Below, piece after piece: positions 49,654 to 59,488 of a DNA stretch of 64,000 bases. The position numbers and the translations under genes were made by a program. This stretch comes from JAFKFI01 sp963795435 (GTDB lineage: Bacteria; Pseudomonadota; Alphaproteobacteria; Acetobacterales; Acetobacteraceae). How positions within the stretch are numbered: position 1 is the stretch's first letter; each line of letters opens with the position of its first letter. The stretch spans positions 806,001 through 870,000 of the forward strand of contig CAWCHV010000009.1 in the NCBI GenBank assembly GCA_963795435.1. The letters run 5' to 3'. A model generated the notes under the pieces. That model was not told the DNA's origin. It saw only the letters and a program-made list of their open reading frames with translations, and did no database searches.

Positions 49654-50673
49654 ATGGAATACCGCAGGTTAGGCCGCAATGGGCTGAAAGTCTCGCCGTT
49701 GTGTCTTGGCACGATGATGTTCGGCGGCCCGACCGATGAGCCGACCGGCGCGCGCATCGTCGCGCGAGCGCGCGAGCAAGGCGTCAATTTCATCGATACC
49801 GCGAACGCCTATACCGGCGGCCGCTCGGAGGAGGTGGTCGGGCGGGCGATCCGGCGCGACCGGCATTGGTGGGTGGTGGCCACCAAGATCGCCAACCGGG
49901 TGGCGGAGGGGCCGAACGGCGGCGGCCTGTCGCGGCGCGCGGTGTTCGAGGCGACCGAGGCCAGCTTGCACCGGCTCGGCACCGACGTGATCGACCTGCT
50001 GTATCTGCACAAGGAGGACCACGAGACGCCGCTCGACGAGACGGCGCGCGCGCTGGCCGACCTGGTCCGCCAGGGCAAGATCCGCTCCATTGGTGTCTCC
50101 AACTACCGCTCGTGGCGGCTGGCGGAGATCTGCCGACTGTGCGACCAGGCGGGCATCGACCGGCCAGTCGCCAGCCAGCCGCTCTATAACCTGCTGAACC
50201 GGCAGGCCGAGGTGGAGCATCTGCCGGCGTGCGGCCATTTCGGGCTCGGCGTGGTTGCCTACAGCCCGCTGGCCCGCGGGGTGCTGACCGGCAAGTACAG
50301 CCCGGACGCGCCGCCGCCCGCCGGCACCCGCGCGGGGCGGCAGGACCGGCGGATGCTGGAGACCGAATGGCGGCCGGAGAGCTTGCACGTCGCCCGCGAG
50401 GTGGCCGAGCACGCGCAGGCGCGCGGCTTGACGCCGGGACAGTTCGCGATGGCCTGGGTACTGCAAAATCGGCTCCTCACGGCGGCGATCGGCGGTCCGC
50501 GCACCGAGGAGCAATGGGAGGAATACGCCAGTTGCCTCGACGTGCGGCTCGGCGCCGAGGACGAGGCGTTGGTCGACCGGCTGGTGGTGCCCGGCCATGC
50601 TTCCAGCCCCGGCTACAACGACCCCGCCTATCCGATCGAGGGACGGCCGGCGCTGACGCACGTGGCGCAATGA
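49654..50673 (+). CDS. Aldo/keto reductase
   Basis: This 339-residue enzyme has the AKR barrel: GTMMFGGPTDEPTGARIV and FIDTANAYTGGRSEEVVG (catalytic Asp and Tyr), VVATKI (Lys), and YLHKEDHETPLDE (His position). SIGVSNY and the C-terminal cofactor loop TAAIGGPRTEEQ complete it. It reduces carbonyls with NADPH, probably as a YghZ/AKR11-like member. GGGGAG lies eight bases before the ATG. No substrate clue comes from the neighbours. Confidence 0.92.
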   Translation: MEYRRLGRNGLKVSPLCLGTMMFGGPTDEPTGARIVARAREQGVNFIDTANAYTGGRSEEVVGRAIRRDRHWWVVATKIANRVAEGPNGGGLSRRAVFEATEASLHRLGTDVIDLLYLHKEDHETPLDETARALADLVRQGKIRSIGVSNYRSWRLAEICRLCDQAGIDRPVASQPLYNLLNRQAEVEHLPACGHFGLGVVAYSPLARGVLTGKYSPDAPPPAGTRAGRQDRRMLETEWRPESLHVAREVAEHAQARGLTPGQFAMAWVLQNRLLTAAIGGPRTEEQWEEYASCLDVRLGAEDEALVDRLVVPGHASSPGYNDPAYPIEGRPALTHVAQ

Positions 50674-50712
50674 ATTCCGCCCTGCGCCGTCGGTTCGCGT
50701 AGCTGCCGGACG

Positions 50713-51687
50713 CTACTCGCCGGGTGAGACGACGCGCAGGCGGCGGACCTCGAGGAACTGCCATACGAGCAGGACCGGGACACCGATCGCGAGGTCCTTG
50801 GCGCGGCGCAGCAGGGACATCCCCAGCGCGATGTCCGGCGGCACGCCGAACAGCATTCCGAGGCCGGCATAGGCCGCCTCTTGTACGCCCGCGTAGCCGG
50901 GAACGACGAAGGACACCGCGAGCACCGCGTGCAGCAGCGCCTCGATCGCGATGGCGTCGTCGAGGTCGATGTCGACGCCCAGCAGACTGAAGCCGATCCA
51001 GGTGCCGATGGCGGTGCCGATCCAGCCGAGGAGGTGGATGAAGGCGCCAATCGCCAGCCGCAGGGTGCGGCCGTAGATCAGGCCGATCTCGCCCTGCAGG
51101 ATCGCGACGCGCTCCTGCGCGTCGTGGAACCAGTGGCCGGCGATGCGGCGGCCGAGCCTGTCGAAGATCGCGCCAGCGCCCTGCTGGCCCCAGATGAAAG
51201 CGGCCATCGCGGTCATCGCGACGCCGATGCCGATGGCGATCGGCTGGGCCAGCGGCGTGTAGGGGTCCTGGGCGATCAGGATGCACAGCCCGATCAGGGC
51301 GAATACCATCTGCGCCAGCACCTCGGCCGTCACGTCCACCACCACCGAAGCGGTGGCGAGCGGCCACGGGACGCCCAGCAGCGTGATCGACCGGGCGCCC
51401 AGGACGAACCCGCCGACCGGGGAGAAGGGCAGGCAGGTGGTCGCCGAATCGCGCACCATGCGGCCCCAGAAGAACACCCCGAGCGCGACCTCCGGCCGTC
51501 CGGTGATGACCCCCCATGCCGCCGCCAGCACGGCGAACAGCAGCAGCTGCCAGGCGATCAGCAGGCCGAAGCCGCCCCAGCCGACCGAGAACACGGCTTC
51601 GACCACGTGGTCGAAGCCGAACCAGCCGACTAGCACGGTGCCAGCCAGAAGACCCAGGGCGGCGAGCGATATCGACAGCTTCTTCAA
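50713..51687 (-). CDS. hpnL: HpnL-type hopanoid-associated membrane protein (paralogue 2)
   Basis: This 324-residue multi-pass membrane protein shares with the gene at 36402 the blocks FWGRMVRDSATTCLPFSPVG and VPGYAGVQEAAYAGLGMLFG, and the C-terminal LRRAKDLAIGVPVLLVWQFLE. No good ATG exists; a TTG at 51687 is the most likely start, although it lacks a strong ribosome site. It lies divergently from hpnA, with 68 bases between starts. As in other hopanoid clusters it is inferred to move or place hopanoids. Confidence 0.85.
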   Translation of the reverse strand: MKKLSISLAALGLLAGTVLVGWFGFDHVVEAVFSVGWGGFGLLIAWQLLLFAVLAAAWGVITGRPEVALGVFFWGRMVRDSATTCLPFSPVGGFVLGARSITLLGVPWPLATASVVVDVTAEVLAQMVFALIGLCILIAQDPYTPLAQPIAIGIGVAMTAMAAFIWGQQGAGAIFDRLGRRIAGHWFHDAQERVAILQGEIGLIYGRTLRLAIGAFIHLLGWIGTAIGTWIGFSLLGVDIDLDDAIAIEALLHAVLAVSFVVPGYAGVQEAAYAGLGMLFGVPPDIALGMSLLRRAKDLAIGVPVLLVWQFLEVRRLRVVSPGE

Positions 51688-51755
51688 GGAGGGTTCCGGA
51701 TGGGGTTGGCGGGCGGCTCTACACCAATCCGCCAAGCCCGGGCTATAGCGGGGCG

Positions 51756-52763
51756 ATGCAGACCCTGAACGCCCCAACCTTGGTCACGGGTGCGACCGGC
51801 TTTGTCGGTTCGGCGGTGGCGCGCGCGCTCCTGACGCGCGGCCATGCCTTGCGGGTGCTGGCGCGACCGACGAGCGACCGGCGCAACCTCGCCGGGCTCG
51901 CCGCCGAGGTGGTGGAGGGCGATCTGACGGACGACGCGTCGCTCACCCGCGCTGTGGCGGGCTGCCGCTGCCTGGTCCATGTCGCCGCCGACTACCGCAT
52001 CTGGGTGCCGGACCCCGAGGCGATGATCCGCGCCAATGTCGGCGGCACGCTCGCGCTGATGCAGGCGGCGCAGGCGGCCGGGGTGGAGCGGATCGTCTAT
52101 TGCAGCAGCGTGGCCGCACTCGGGCTGACCAAGGACGGCACGCCCGCGCGAGAGACCACGCCCGTCACCGAGGAGGCCATCGTCGGCCTCTACAAGAAAT
52201 CCAAATACCGGGCCGAGCAAGCGGTGCTTGATATGGTTGCCATGCGGGGTCTGCCGGCCGTGATCGTCAATCCCTCCACCCCGGTCGGCCCGCGCGACAT
52301 CAAGCCGACCCCCACGGGCAAGATGATCGCCGACGCCGCCTCGGGCAGGATGCCCGCCTATCTCGATACCGGGCTCAACGTGGTGCATGTCGATGACGTG
52401 GCCGAGGGACACGTCCTCGCGTTGGAGCGCGGCGCGGTGGGCGAGAAATACATCCTCGGCGGCGAAAATCTTCTCCTGCGCGACCTGCTGGCGCTGATCG
52501 CCTCGGTGGCGGGGCGGCGGGCGCCGCGAATCAAGTTGCGGCATGAGATGCTCTGGCCGGTCGCGGCGGCCTCGGAGACGCTGGCGCGGCTGACCGGGAT
52601 CGAGCCAATGGTGACGCGCGACCATCTCAAGATGGCACGAAAGCGGATGTTTTTCTCCTCCGCCAAGGCGGAAGCGGAGCTCGGCTACCGCGCCCGCCCG
52701 GCCCGCGCGGCCGTCGAAGACGCGGTAGCCTGGTTCCGCGCCAACGGGATGGTGCCCCGATGA
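51756..52763 (+). CDS. hpnA: Hopanoid-associated sugar epimerase HpnA
   Basis: This 335-residue NAD-dependent short-chain enzyme has the Rossmann motif TGATGFVG, then a Tyr-Lys active-site pair in IVGLYKKSKYRAE and the substrate block VNPSTPVGPRDIKPTPTGKM. It matches the HpnA family of hopanoid clusters, thought to modify a nucleotide sugar for the side chain. The stop overlaps the hpnB start (ATGA). Its biochemical reaction is not established. Confidence 0.9.
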   Translation: MQTLNAPTLVTGATGFVGSAVARALLTRGHALRVLARPTSDRRNLAGLAAEVVEGDLTDDASLTRAVAGCRCLVHVAADYRIWVPDPEAMIRANVGGTLALMQAAQAAGVERIVYCSSVAALGLTKDGTPARETTPVTEEAIVGLYKKSKYRAEQAVLDMVAMRGLPAVIVNPSTPVGPRDIKPTPTGKMIADAASGRMPAYLDTGLNVVHVDDVAEGHVLALERGAVGEKYILGGENLLLRDLLALIASVAGRRAPRIKLRHEMLWPVAAASETLARLTGIEPMVTRDHLKMARKRMFFSSAKAEAELGYRARPARAAVEDAVAWFRANGMVPR

Positions 52764-53875
52764 CGGCGCTCGCCGTCCTGTCGCTGGCGATCTGGGCCTA
52801 TCTGCTCGGCTTGCACGGCAAGTTCTGGCAGTCGGCGCCGGAACTGCGGCCCGATCGGCCGCTCGTCGTACCCGGCGTAAGCATCGTGGTGCCGGCGCGC
52901 GACGAGGCGCCGGTGATCGCGCGCAGCCTCGCGTCCCTGCTGGCGCAGGATTACGCGGGAGCGCTCAGGGTCGTGCTGGTGGATGACGGCAGCGGCGACG
53001 GCACCGGCGACATCGCGCGCCGCTTCGCCGATCCGCGCCTGACGGCGCTCGACGGCCGGCCGCGCCCGGCGGGCTGGAGCGGCAAGCTGTGGGCGGTAGC
53101 GCAAGGGGTGGCGGAGGCGGGCGAGGCCGAACTGGTGCTGCTGACCGATGCCGACATCGAGCACGATCCGCGCCACGTCGCGACCCTGGTGGCTCAGGCC
53201 GAGCGCCACGGGCTCGACCTCGTCTCCGAGATGGTGGCGCTCAACTGCGAGAGTTTCGCCGAGCGCGCGCTGGTTCCCGCTTTCGTGTTCTTCTTCCAGC
53301 TGCTCTACCCGTTCGCGTGGGTGAACAATTCGCTGCGAGCGACGGCTGCGGCGGCGGGGGGCACGATCCTGATCCGGCGACGTGCGCTCGACCGGATCGG
53401 CGGCATCGAGGCGGTGCGCGGCGCACTGATCGACGACGTGGCGCTGGCGGCCGCGGTGAAGCGGGGCGGGCGTATCTGGCTCGGCCATAGCGGGCTCGCG
53501 CGCTCGATCCGGCCCTATCCGGCGGCGGCCGATATCTGGCGCATGGTGGCGCGCACCGCCTATGTGCAGCTGCGCCGCTCGCCGGTCCTGCTGGCGTTCT
53601 GCCTCGTCGGCATGGCGTTGACCTGGCTGGTGCCGCCTGCCGCCGCACTGTTCGCGCATGGCGCGGCGCGCTGGATCGGGCTGCTCGCCTGGGCCGTGGC
53701 GGCGGGCTCCTACCTGCCGACCTTGCGCCGCTTCGGCCGCTCGCCGCTGTGGGCGCCGTTCCTGCCGCTGGTCGCGGTGTTCTACATGGCGGCGACCATC
53801 GGCTCGGCCCTCGACCATGCGCGCGGGCGCGGTGTGGTGTGGAAGAGCCGGGCCTATCAGGGAGCCGACGCATGA
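52760..53875 (+). CDS. hpnB: Hopanoid-associated glycosyltransferase HpnB
   Basis: This 371-residue GT2-family protein has an N-terminal membrane anchor, GVSIVVPARDEAPVIARSL and LVDDGSGDGT, the DTDADIEHDP-like metal site (LTDADIEHD), and three C-terminal membrane segments. It belongs to HpnB, a hopene-associated glycosyltransferase of uncertain substrate. Both ends overlap neighbours by four bases (ATGA), so it is translated in series with hpnA and hpnC. Confidence 0.9.
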   Translation: MTALAVLSLAIWAYLLGLHGKFWQSAPELRPDRPLVVPGVSIVVPARDEAPVIARSLASLLAQDYAGALRVVLVDDGSGDGTGDIARRFADPRLTALDGRPRPAGWSGKLWAVAQGVAEAGEAELVLLTDADIEHDPRHVATLVAQAERHGLDLVSEMVALNCESFAERALVPAFVFFFQLLYPFAWVNNSLRATAAAAGGTILIRRRALDRIGGIEAVRGALIDDVALAAAVKRGGRIWLGHSGLARSIRPYPAAADIWRMVARTAYVQLRRSPVLLAFCLVGMALTWLVPPAAALFAHGAARWIGLLAWAVAAGSYLPTLRRFGRSPLWAPFLPLVAVFYMAATIGSALDHARGRGVVWKSRAYQGADA

Positions 53876-54714
53876 GCGCCACGACGCTCCACTCCGTGGA
53901 AACATGGTCCGGCAAGGACCGGGGGGACGAGAACTTTCCGGTGGGCTCCGCGCTGATCGCGCCGCGCCTGCGCCCGCATGTCCACGCCTTCTACGCCTTC
54001 GCGCGCAACGCGGACGACATCGCCGACAGCCCCGCGCTTGCCGCCGAGGACAAGATTTTTCGGCTCGACACGATGGAGGAAGTGCTGCTCGGGCGGCGCG
54101 ATGGGGGCTCGCCGAGCGCTCTCAGGCTGCGGGCGAGCCTCGCCGAGACCGGCGTGACGGAGCGCCACTCGCTCGACCTGCTGGTGGCGTTCCGCCGCGA
54201 CGCGACCAAGCGGCGATACGCGAGTTGGGACGAGCTCCGCGATTATTGCCGCTACTCGGCGATGCCGGTCGGCCGGCACGTGCTCGACCTGCACGGGGAA
54301 GACGTGGCCACGCACGCCCCGTCGGACGCGCTCTGCACCTCGTTGCAGGTGCTGAACCATCTGCAGGACTGCGCCCGCGACCTCGCGGGGCTCGATCGCT
54401 GCTATCTGCCGGAGGACTGGCTGGCGGAGGCTGGGTCGGCAGTCGAGGACGTACGCGGGGCGGCCGAGACACCGGGGCTGCGCCGCGTGTTTGTCCGGTT
54501 GCTCGACCAAGTGGACGCGCTGAACCGGGCGGCGGCGGATTTGCCGCGGCGCACGCGCGACCGGCGGCTCCGCCTGGAGACGGCGGTGATCGTCGGGCTG
54601 GCGCGGCGGCTCGCCGGGCGGCTCAGGCGCGGCGATCCGTTGGCGCGGCGGGTGAAACTGACCAGGGCCGACGCGGCGCGGAGCGCGGTGGCGGCGATGA
54701 GATTCCTGCCGTGA
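53872..54714 (+). CDS. hpnC: Squalene synthase HpnC (hydroxysqualene synthase)
   Basis: This 280-residue prenyltransferase-like enzyme has AFYAFARNADDIAD and the second aspartate motif QDCARDLAGLDRCYLPED, the two metal-binding sites of the squalene/phytoene synthase fold. HpnC turns presqualene diphosphate into hydroxysqualene; the companion HpnD makes presqualene diphosphate from two farnesyl diphosphates. It overlaps hpnB (ATGA) and hpnD (GTGA). Confidence 0.93.
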   Translation: MSATTLHSVETWSGKDRGDENFPVGSALIAPRLRPHVHAFYAFARNADDIADSPALAAEDKIFRLDTMEEVLLGRRDGGSPSALRLRASLAETGVTERHSLDLLVAFRRDATKRRYASWDELRDYCRYSAMPVGRHVLDLHGEDVATHAPSDALCTSLQVLNHLQDCARDLAGLDRCYLPEDWLAEAGSAVEDVRGAAETPGLRRVFVRLLDQVDALNRAAADLPRRTRDRRLRLETAVIVGLARRLAGRLRRGDPLARRVKLTRADAARSAVAAMRFLP

Positions 54715-55562
54715 CCGCGCTCGACGCCGATCAGGCCGATCTCGACGCGGTGGAGGCCATCGTGCGCGCCGCCGGCACGTCGTTCTATCGCGGAATGCGC
54801 GTGCTGCCGCCCGACCGGCGGCTCGCGATGTACGCGATCTACGCCTTCTGCCGGAAAGTGGACGACATCGCCGACGAGGAGGTGGCTTTCGCCGAGAAGG
54901 GGCCGCTGCTCGACGCCTGGCGCGGGCGGATCGACGGGCTCTATCGCGGCGCGGCGGACGACGCGGTGACGCGCGTGCTGCTGGGCGCCGTGCGGCGCTT
55001 CGGCCTGCGGCGGGAGGATTTTTTCGCGGTCATCGACGGGATGCAGATGGACGCCGAGACGGCCATCGTCGCGCCCGACCTCGCCACGCTGGATCTCTAT
55101 TGCGACCGCGTGGCCGCCGCCGTCGGGCGGCTCTCGGTGCGCGCCTTCGGCGATGCCTCGGCGGATGCGGACCGGGTCGCCCACGCGCTCGGCCGCGCGC
55201 TGCAGCTCACCAATATCCTGCGCGACGTGCAGGAGGACGCCGAGCGTGGCCGTCTCTACCTGCCGCGGGAATATCTCGACGCGGCCGGCGTGCCGCACGA
55301 CCCCCGCGCCGCCCTCGGCGCGCCCGGCCTCGCGCGCGCCTGCCAGCGTGTCGCCGACCTGGCGCACGACTATTTCCGCGAGGCGCACGCGGCGATGAGC
55401 CGCTGCGATGAGCGCGCGATGAAGCCGGCCCGGCTGATGGGCGCCACCTACGCGGCCCTTCTCTCCCGCATCGAGCGGCGCGGCTGGGACCGTCCCGCCG
55501 AGCGGGTCAGCCTGCCCAAATGGCAAAAACTCTGGCTGGCGCTGCGCCACGGTTTGGCGTGA
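54711..55562 (+). CDS. hpnD: Presqualene diphosphate synthase HpnD
   Basis: This 283-residue enzyme starts at the GTG inside the hpnC stop. It has AIYAFCRKVDDIADE and LGRALQLTNILRDVQEDAER with YLPREY, the complete motif set of head-to-head prenyl synthases. It condenses two farnesyl diphosphate molecules into presqualene diphosphate. A longer open frame upstream overlaps hpnC and is not real. The pair with hpnC and hpnE is the bacterial three-enzyme squalene route. Confidence 0.94.
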   Translation: MTALDADQADLDAVEAIVRAAGTSFYRGMRVLPPDRRLAMYAIYAFCRKVDDIADEEVAFAEKGPLLDAWRGRIDGLYRGAADDAVTRVLLGAVRRFGLRREDFFAVIDGMQMDAETAIVAPDLATLDLYCDRVAAAVGRLSVRAFGDASADADRVAHALGRALQLTNILRDVQEDAERGRLYLPREYLDAAGVPHDPRAALGAPGLARACQRVADLAHDYFREAHAAMSRCDERAMKPARLMGATYAALLSRIERRGWDRPAERVSLPKWQKLWLALRHGLA

Positions 55563-55584
55563 CTCGCCTGCATTATAGTGCGCC

Positions 55585-56835
55585 ATGAGCGCCGGCAGGA
55601 TGGTTCATGTGATCGGCGCCGGCCTCGCCGGGCTCTCGGCGGCGCTGGCGCTGGCGGATGCCGGCCGGGCGGTCACGCTCTATGAGGCGGGGCCACAGGC
55701 GGGCGGTCGGTGCCGCTCGTATTTCGACCGTGAGCTCGGCTGCGTGGTGGACAACGGCAACCACCTGCTGTTGTCGGGCAATCGTTCCGCGTTCGCCTAT
55801 ATCGACCGCATCGGCGCCCGCGACACGCTGGGCGGACCGGGCGAGCCGTTCTTCCCGTTCCTCGACCTGCGTAGCGGCGAGCAATGGACCGTGCGCCCGA
55901 GTGCCGGGCGACTGCCGTGGTGGATCTTTTCCCGCCACCGCCGCGTCCCCGGCACAAGGCCGGGGGACTATTTTTCGCTGTTGAAGCTGCGGCTGGCGCG
56001 CGCCGATGCGACTGTCGCGTCGGTGCTGCCTCACGGCACGCTCTACGGACGCCTGCTCGAACCGCTGTCGATCGCCGCGCTGAACACCCGTCCGGAGGTC
56101 GGGCTTGCCTCGCTGCTCGCCGCGGTGGTGCGCGAGACCTTGATGCAGGGAGGCGACGCCTGCGTGCCCTGGTTCCCGCGCGCCAGCCTCGGCGCGTCGC
56201 TGGTGGACCCCGCGCTCGACGCCCTGCGCGCCGCCGGGGCCACCGTGCGGCTCGGCCAGCGGATCGCCGCGCTCCGCATCACGGCCAACCGCGTCGCCGA
56301 AATCGGCACGCCCGCCGGGCCGATCCCGGTGGCACCGGGCGAGGCGGTGCTGGTTGCGGTGCCGCCCTCGGTCGCCGCCGACCTGGTCCCTGGCCTGCGC
56401 TGCCCCGACGCCTTTGAGGCCATCCTCAACATCCACTTCCGCGCCGAGGCGGATGGCGGCCGCGCGGGGTTCGTGGGGCTGATCGGCGGGGTCGCGGAAT
56501 GGTTGTTTGTCAAGCCCGGTCATGTCTCCGTCACGATCAGCGCGGCCAACCGCATGATGGACCAGCCCGCCGAGAGCATCGCCGCCGCCGCCTGGCCGGA
56601 TGTATGCGCCGCTTTCGGCCTATCCGGCCCGATGCCGGCCTCGCGGGTGGTGAAGGAGAAACGCGCCACCTTCGCCGCCACCGCCGAGCAGGAGCGGCGG
56701 CGCCCGCCCGCGCGCACCGGCCTCGTCAACCTCGCCCTGGCCGGCGACTGGACCGCCACCGGCTTGCCCGGCACCATCGAAGGTGCCATCAGGTCAGGCC
56801 GTACCGCCGCCGAGCTTTTCATCCGTGCGGCCTGA
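55585..56835 (+). CDS. hpnE: Hydroxysqualene dehydroxylase HpnE
   Basis: This 416-residue flavoprotein has the N-terminal FAD site GAGLAGLSAALALADAGRAV, then GGRCRSY and the C-terminal ALAGDWTATGLPGTIEGAI. It belongs to the phytoene-desaturase-like group that in hopanoid clusters reduces hydroxysqualene to squalene. It follows hpnD by 22 bases. Motifs are complete. Confidence 0.93.
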   Translation: MSAGRMVHVIGAGLAGLSAALALADAGRAVTLYEAGPQAGGRCRSYFDRELGCVVDNGNHLLLSGNRSAFAYIDRIGARDTLGGPGEPFFPFLDLRSGEQWTVRPSAGRLPWWIFSRHRRVPGTRPGDYFSLLKLRLARADATVASVLPHGTLYGRLLEPLSIAALNTRPEVGLASLLAAVVRETLMQGGDACVPWFPRASLGASLVDPALDALRAAGATVRLGQRIAALRITANRVAEIGTPAGPIPVAPGEAVLVAVPPSVAADLVPGLRCPDAFEAILNIHFRAEADGGRAGFVGLIGGVAEWLFVKPGHVSVTISAANRMMDQPAESIAAAAWPDVCAAFGLSGPMPASRVVKEKRATFAATAEQERRRPPARTGLVNLALAGDWTATGLPGTIEGAIRSGRTAAELFIRAA

Positions 56836-56848
56836 CACGGATTTCTCC

Positions 56849-58801
56849 ATGCCGCTCGAAACCGCCTCTCCCGCGAGCCTGTCCGACGAGCCGGTGCCCC
56901 TGGAACGGGTCGCGCACGCGATTGCCCGCGCCGGCGAGGCGCTGGCTGGCCGGCAGAACGCCGACGGCCACTGGGTGTTCGAACTGGAGGCGGACGCCAC
57001 CATCCCGGCAGAATACGTGTTGCTGGAGCACTTCCTCGACCGCATCGAGCCGGAGCTCGAGAGCAAGATCGGCGTCTACCTGCGCGCCATCCAGGGCGCG
57101 CACGGCGGCTGGCCGCTGTTCCACGACGGCGCGTTCGACCTCTCGGCCAGCGTGAAGGCCTATTTCGCCCTCAAGGCGATCGGCGACCGTCCCGACGCGC
57201 CGCACATGATCCGCGCCCGAGAGGCCATCCTCGCGCATGGCGGCGCCGAGCGCAGCAACGTGTTCACCCGCGCCCAACTCGCCCTGTTCGGCCAGGCGCC
57301 GTGGCGCGCGGTGCCCGTGATGCCGGTGGAGATCATGCTGCTGCCGCGCTGGTTTCCCTTCCACCTCAGCAAGGTTTCCTACTGGTCGCGCACGGTCATC
57401 GTTCCGCTGCTGGTGCTGATGGCGCTGAAGCCGCTTGCCCGCAATCCGCGCGGCGTCGGCGTCCCCGAGCTGTTCCGCACGCCGCCCGCGCGGGTGCGCG
57501 ACTGGATCCGCGGCCCGTACCGCTCCCCCTGGGGCCGCTTCTTCAAGGCGGTGGACGTCGTGCTGCGGGGAATCCAGCCGTTCTTCCCCGCCAACACGCG
57601 CCGCCGCGCCATCGCCCGCGCTGTGCGGTTCGTCACCGAGCGGCTGAATGGCGAGGACGGGCTCGGCGCGATCTACCCGGCGATGGCCAACAGCGTGATG
57701 ATGTTCGACACGCTCGGCTATGCCCCCAATCACCCGAGCGCGGCGATCGCCTGGGCCTCGATCCGCAAGCTGCTGGTGATCGAGCCAGACCGCGCCTACT
57801 GCCAGCCTTGCCTGTCGCCGATCTGGGATACCGGCCTCGCCGGCCACGCCGTCGCCGAGGCGGACAGCGCCGCCGCCCCCTGCGTCGATGCCGCGTGTGC
57901 GTGGCTGCGCCACCGGCAGATCAACGACGTGATCGGCGACTGGGCCGATGCACGGCCCGGCGCGCCGCCCGGCGGCTGGGCGTTCCAGTACAACAATCCG
58001 CACTACCCGGACGTGGACGACACCGCCGTGGTCGCCATGCTGTTGCACCGCAACGGCGACCCGGCGCACGCCGCCTCGATCGAGCGCGCGCGGGCTTGGG
58101 TAATCGCCATGCAATCGCGCAACGGCGGCTGGGGCGCGTTCGACGCCGACAACACGCACTACCACCTCAACCACATCCCCTTCGCCGACCACGGCGCGCT
58201 GCTCGACCCGCCGACCGCCGACGTCACCGCCCGCTGCGTCTCGTTCCTGGCACAGCTCGGACGCCCCGAGGACCGGGCGGTGATCGAGCGCGGCCTCGCC
58301 TTTCTCCGGGCGGACCAGGAGGCCGATGGCAGCTGGTTCGGCCGCTGGGGCACCAACTACATCTATGGCACCTGGTCGGTACTCTGCGCGCTGAACGCGG
58401 CCGGTGTCTCGCCCGACGATCCCTGCGTGCGCCGCGCGGTGGAGTGGCTCGTCTCGGTCCAGCGCTCCGATGGCGGCTGGGGCGAGGACGAGGCGAGCTA
58501 CGGGGACGCCCCGCGCGGGCAGTATAAGGAGAGCACGCCGTCGCAAACCGCTTGGGCGCTGCTCGGCCTCATGGCGGCGGGCGAGGCGGAGCATCCGGCC
58601 GTGGCGCGCGGGCTCGAATACCTCGTCGCTACCCAGGGCAGCGACGGCGAGTGGCGCGAGCTGCCCTACACCGCGGTCGGTTTCCCGCGCGTGTTCTATC
58701 TGCGCTATCACGGCTACCGGCTGTTCTTCCCCCTGCTCGCCCTGGCGCGCTACCGCAACCTGCGGCGAGGCAACGCGCGCAAGGTTGCGTTTGGCTTCTG
58801 A
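56849..58801 (+). CDS. shc: Squalene-hopene cyclase HpnF/Shc
   Basis: This 650-residue cyclase turns squalene into hopene at the membrane. The acid motif DVDD (residues 388-391) provides the catalytic aspartate. Many QW repeats are visible, for example NADGHWVFELE near residue 37, QSRNGGWGAFDADNTHY, DQEADGSWFGRWG and QRSDGGWGEDE. The length is usual. The ATG at 56849 is 13 bases beyond hpnE; a GTG at 56825 is possible. The start of hpnG lies within its last codons. Confidence 0.96.
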   Translation: MPLETASPASLSDEPVPLERVAHAIARAGEALAGRQNADGHWVFELEADATIPAEYVLLEHFLDRIEPELESKIGVYLRAIQGAHGGWPLFHDGAFDLSASVKAYFALKAIGDRPDAPHMIRAREAILAHGGAERSNVFTRAQLALFGQAPWRAVPVMPVEIMLLPRWFPFHLSKVSYWSRTVIVPLLVLMALKPLARNPRGVGVPELFRTPPARVRDWIRGPYRSPWGRFFKAVDVVLRGIQPFFPANTRRRAIARAVRFVTERLNGEDGLGAIYPAMANSVMMFDTLGYAPNHPSAAIAWASIRKLLVIEPDRAYCQPCLSPIWDTGLAGHAVAEADSAAAPCVDAACAWLRHRQINDVIGDWADARPGAPPGGWAFQYNNPHYPDVDDTAVVAMLLHRNGDPAHAASIERARAWVIAMQSRNGGWGAFDADNTHYHLNHIPFADHGALLDPPTADVTARCVSFLAQLGRPEDRAVIERGLAFLRADQEADGSWFGRWGTNYIYGTWSVLCALNAAGVSPDDPCVRRAVEWLVSVQRSDGGWGEDEASYGDAPRGQYKESTPSQTAWALLGLMAAGEAEHPAVARGLEYLVATQGSDGEWRELPYTAVGFPRVFYLRYHGYRLFFPLLALARYRNLRRGNARKVAFGF

Positions 58802-59488
58802 CCGAATAGGGATCGTCGTCGGACTCCGGGCGGAGGCGCGGATCGCCCGCCGCAGCGGCTGGCCGGTCGCCATTGGCGGCGGCGCTCCCACGGGCGCGGC
58901 GAGCGCGGCGCGGGAGTTGGTGGCGCAGGGCGTAACGGCGCTGGTGAGCTTCGGCCTCGCGGGGGGGCTCGATCCCGCGCTGCGGGCGGGCGACCTCGTG
59001 ATCCCATCGCATGTGCTGCTGGCTGGCTCGCTCCTGCCGACCGATCCCACGCTTCTGGGGCGTGCCGACGGCAGGACGCTGCTTTGCGGCGAGACGGCAG
59101 TGGCGGGCGTGGCTGAAAAGCGCCATCTCTTCGAGATGACCGGTGCGGCGGCGGTGGATTTGGAAAGCGGCGCGGTCGCGCGGGTCGCGTCGGAGCATGG
59201 GCTAGGCTTCGCCGCCCTGCGCGCGATCTGCGACCCGGCAGGGCGCGACTTGCCGCCGGCAGCGCTCGTGGCGCTCGATGCGCGGGGCGCCATCGGTTTT
59301 TTCCGGGTGCTTCACTCGGGTACCTGGTGCGGCCGGGCCAACTCCCGGCGCTGCTGGCGCTTGCCCGCGACGCGGCCGCCGCCCGGCGTATGCTGGTGCG
59401 CGCGACCCCCTCACCCCAACCCTCTCCCCCAAGCGGGGGAGAGGGAGAAGAAAAAGCCCTGTCTCCCTTGGGGGAGAGGGTTGGGTGA
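58791..59488 (+). CDS. hpnG: Hopanoid phosphorylase HpnG, apparent C-terminal frameshift
   Basis: The main frame (TTG start inside the end of shc) encodes a nucleoside-phosphorylase-like enzyme: VVGLRAEARIARRSG, ALVSFGLAGGLDPALRAGDL and AAAVDLESGAVA. HpnG releases adenine from adenosylhopane. Near 59316-59321 the frame breaks; the natural C-terminus YLVRPGQLPALLALARDA runs on in another frame to a TGA at 59486-59488. That stop lies in a palindromic repeat. In the original frame there is no stop until 60357, which would fuse foreign sequence. Either a real lesion removes about 30 residues or one base is missing from the sequence. Confidence 0.78.

Noticed and set aside
56783..56848. Earlier start for squalene-hopene cyclase
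   Set aside because: It would overlap the end of hpnE by over 50 bases; the ATG at 56849 gives the usual N-terminus directly after hpnE.
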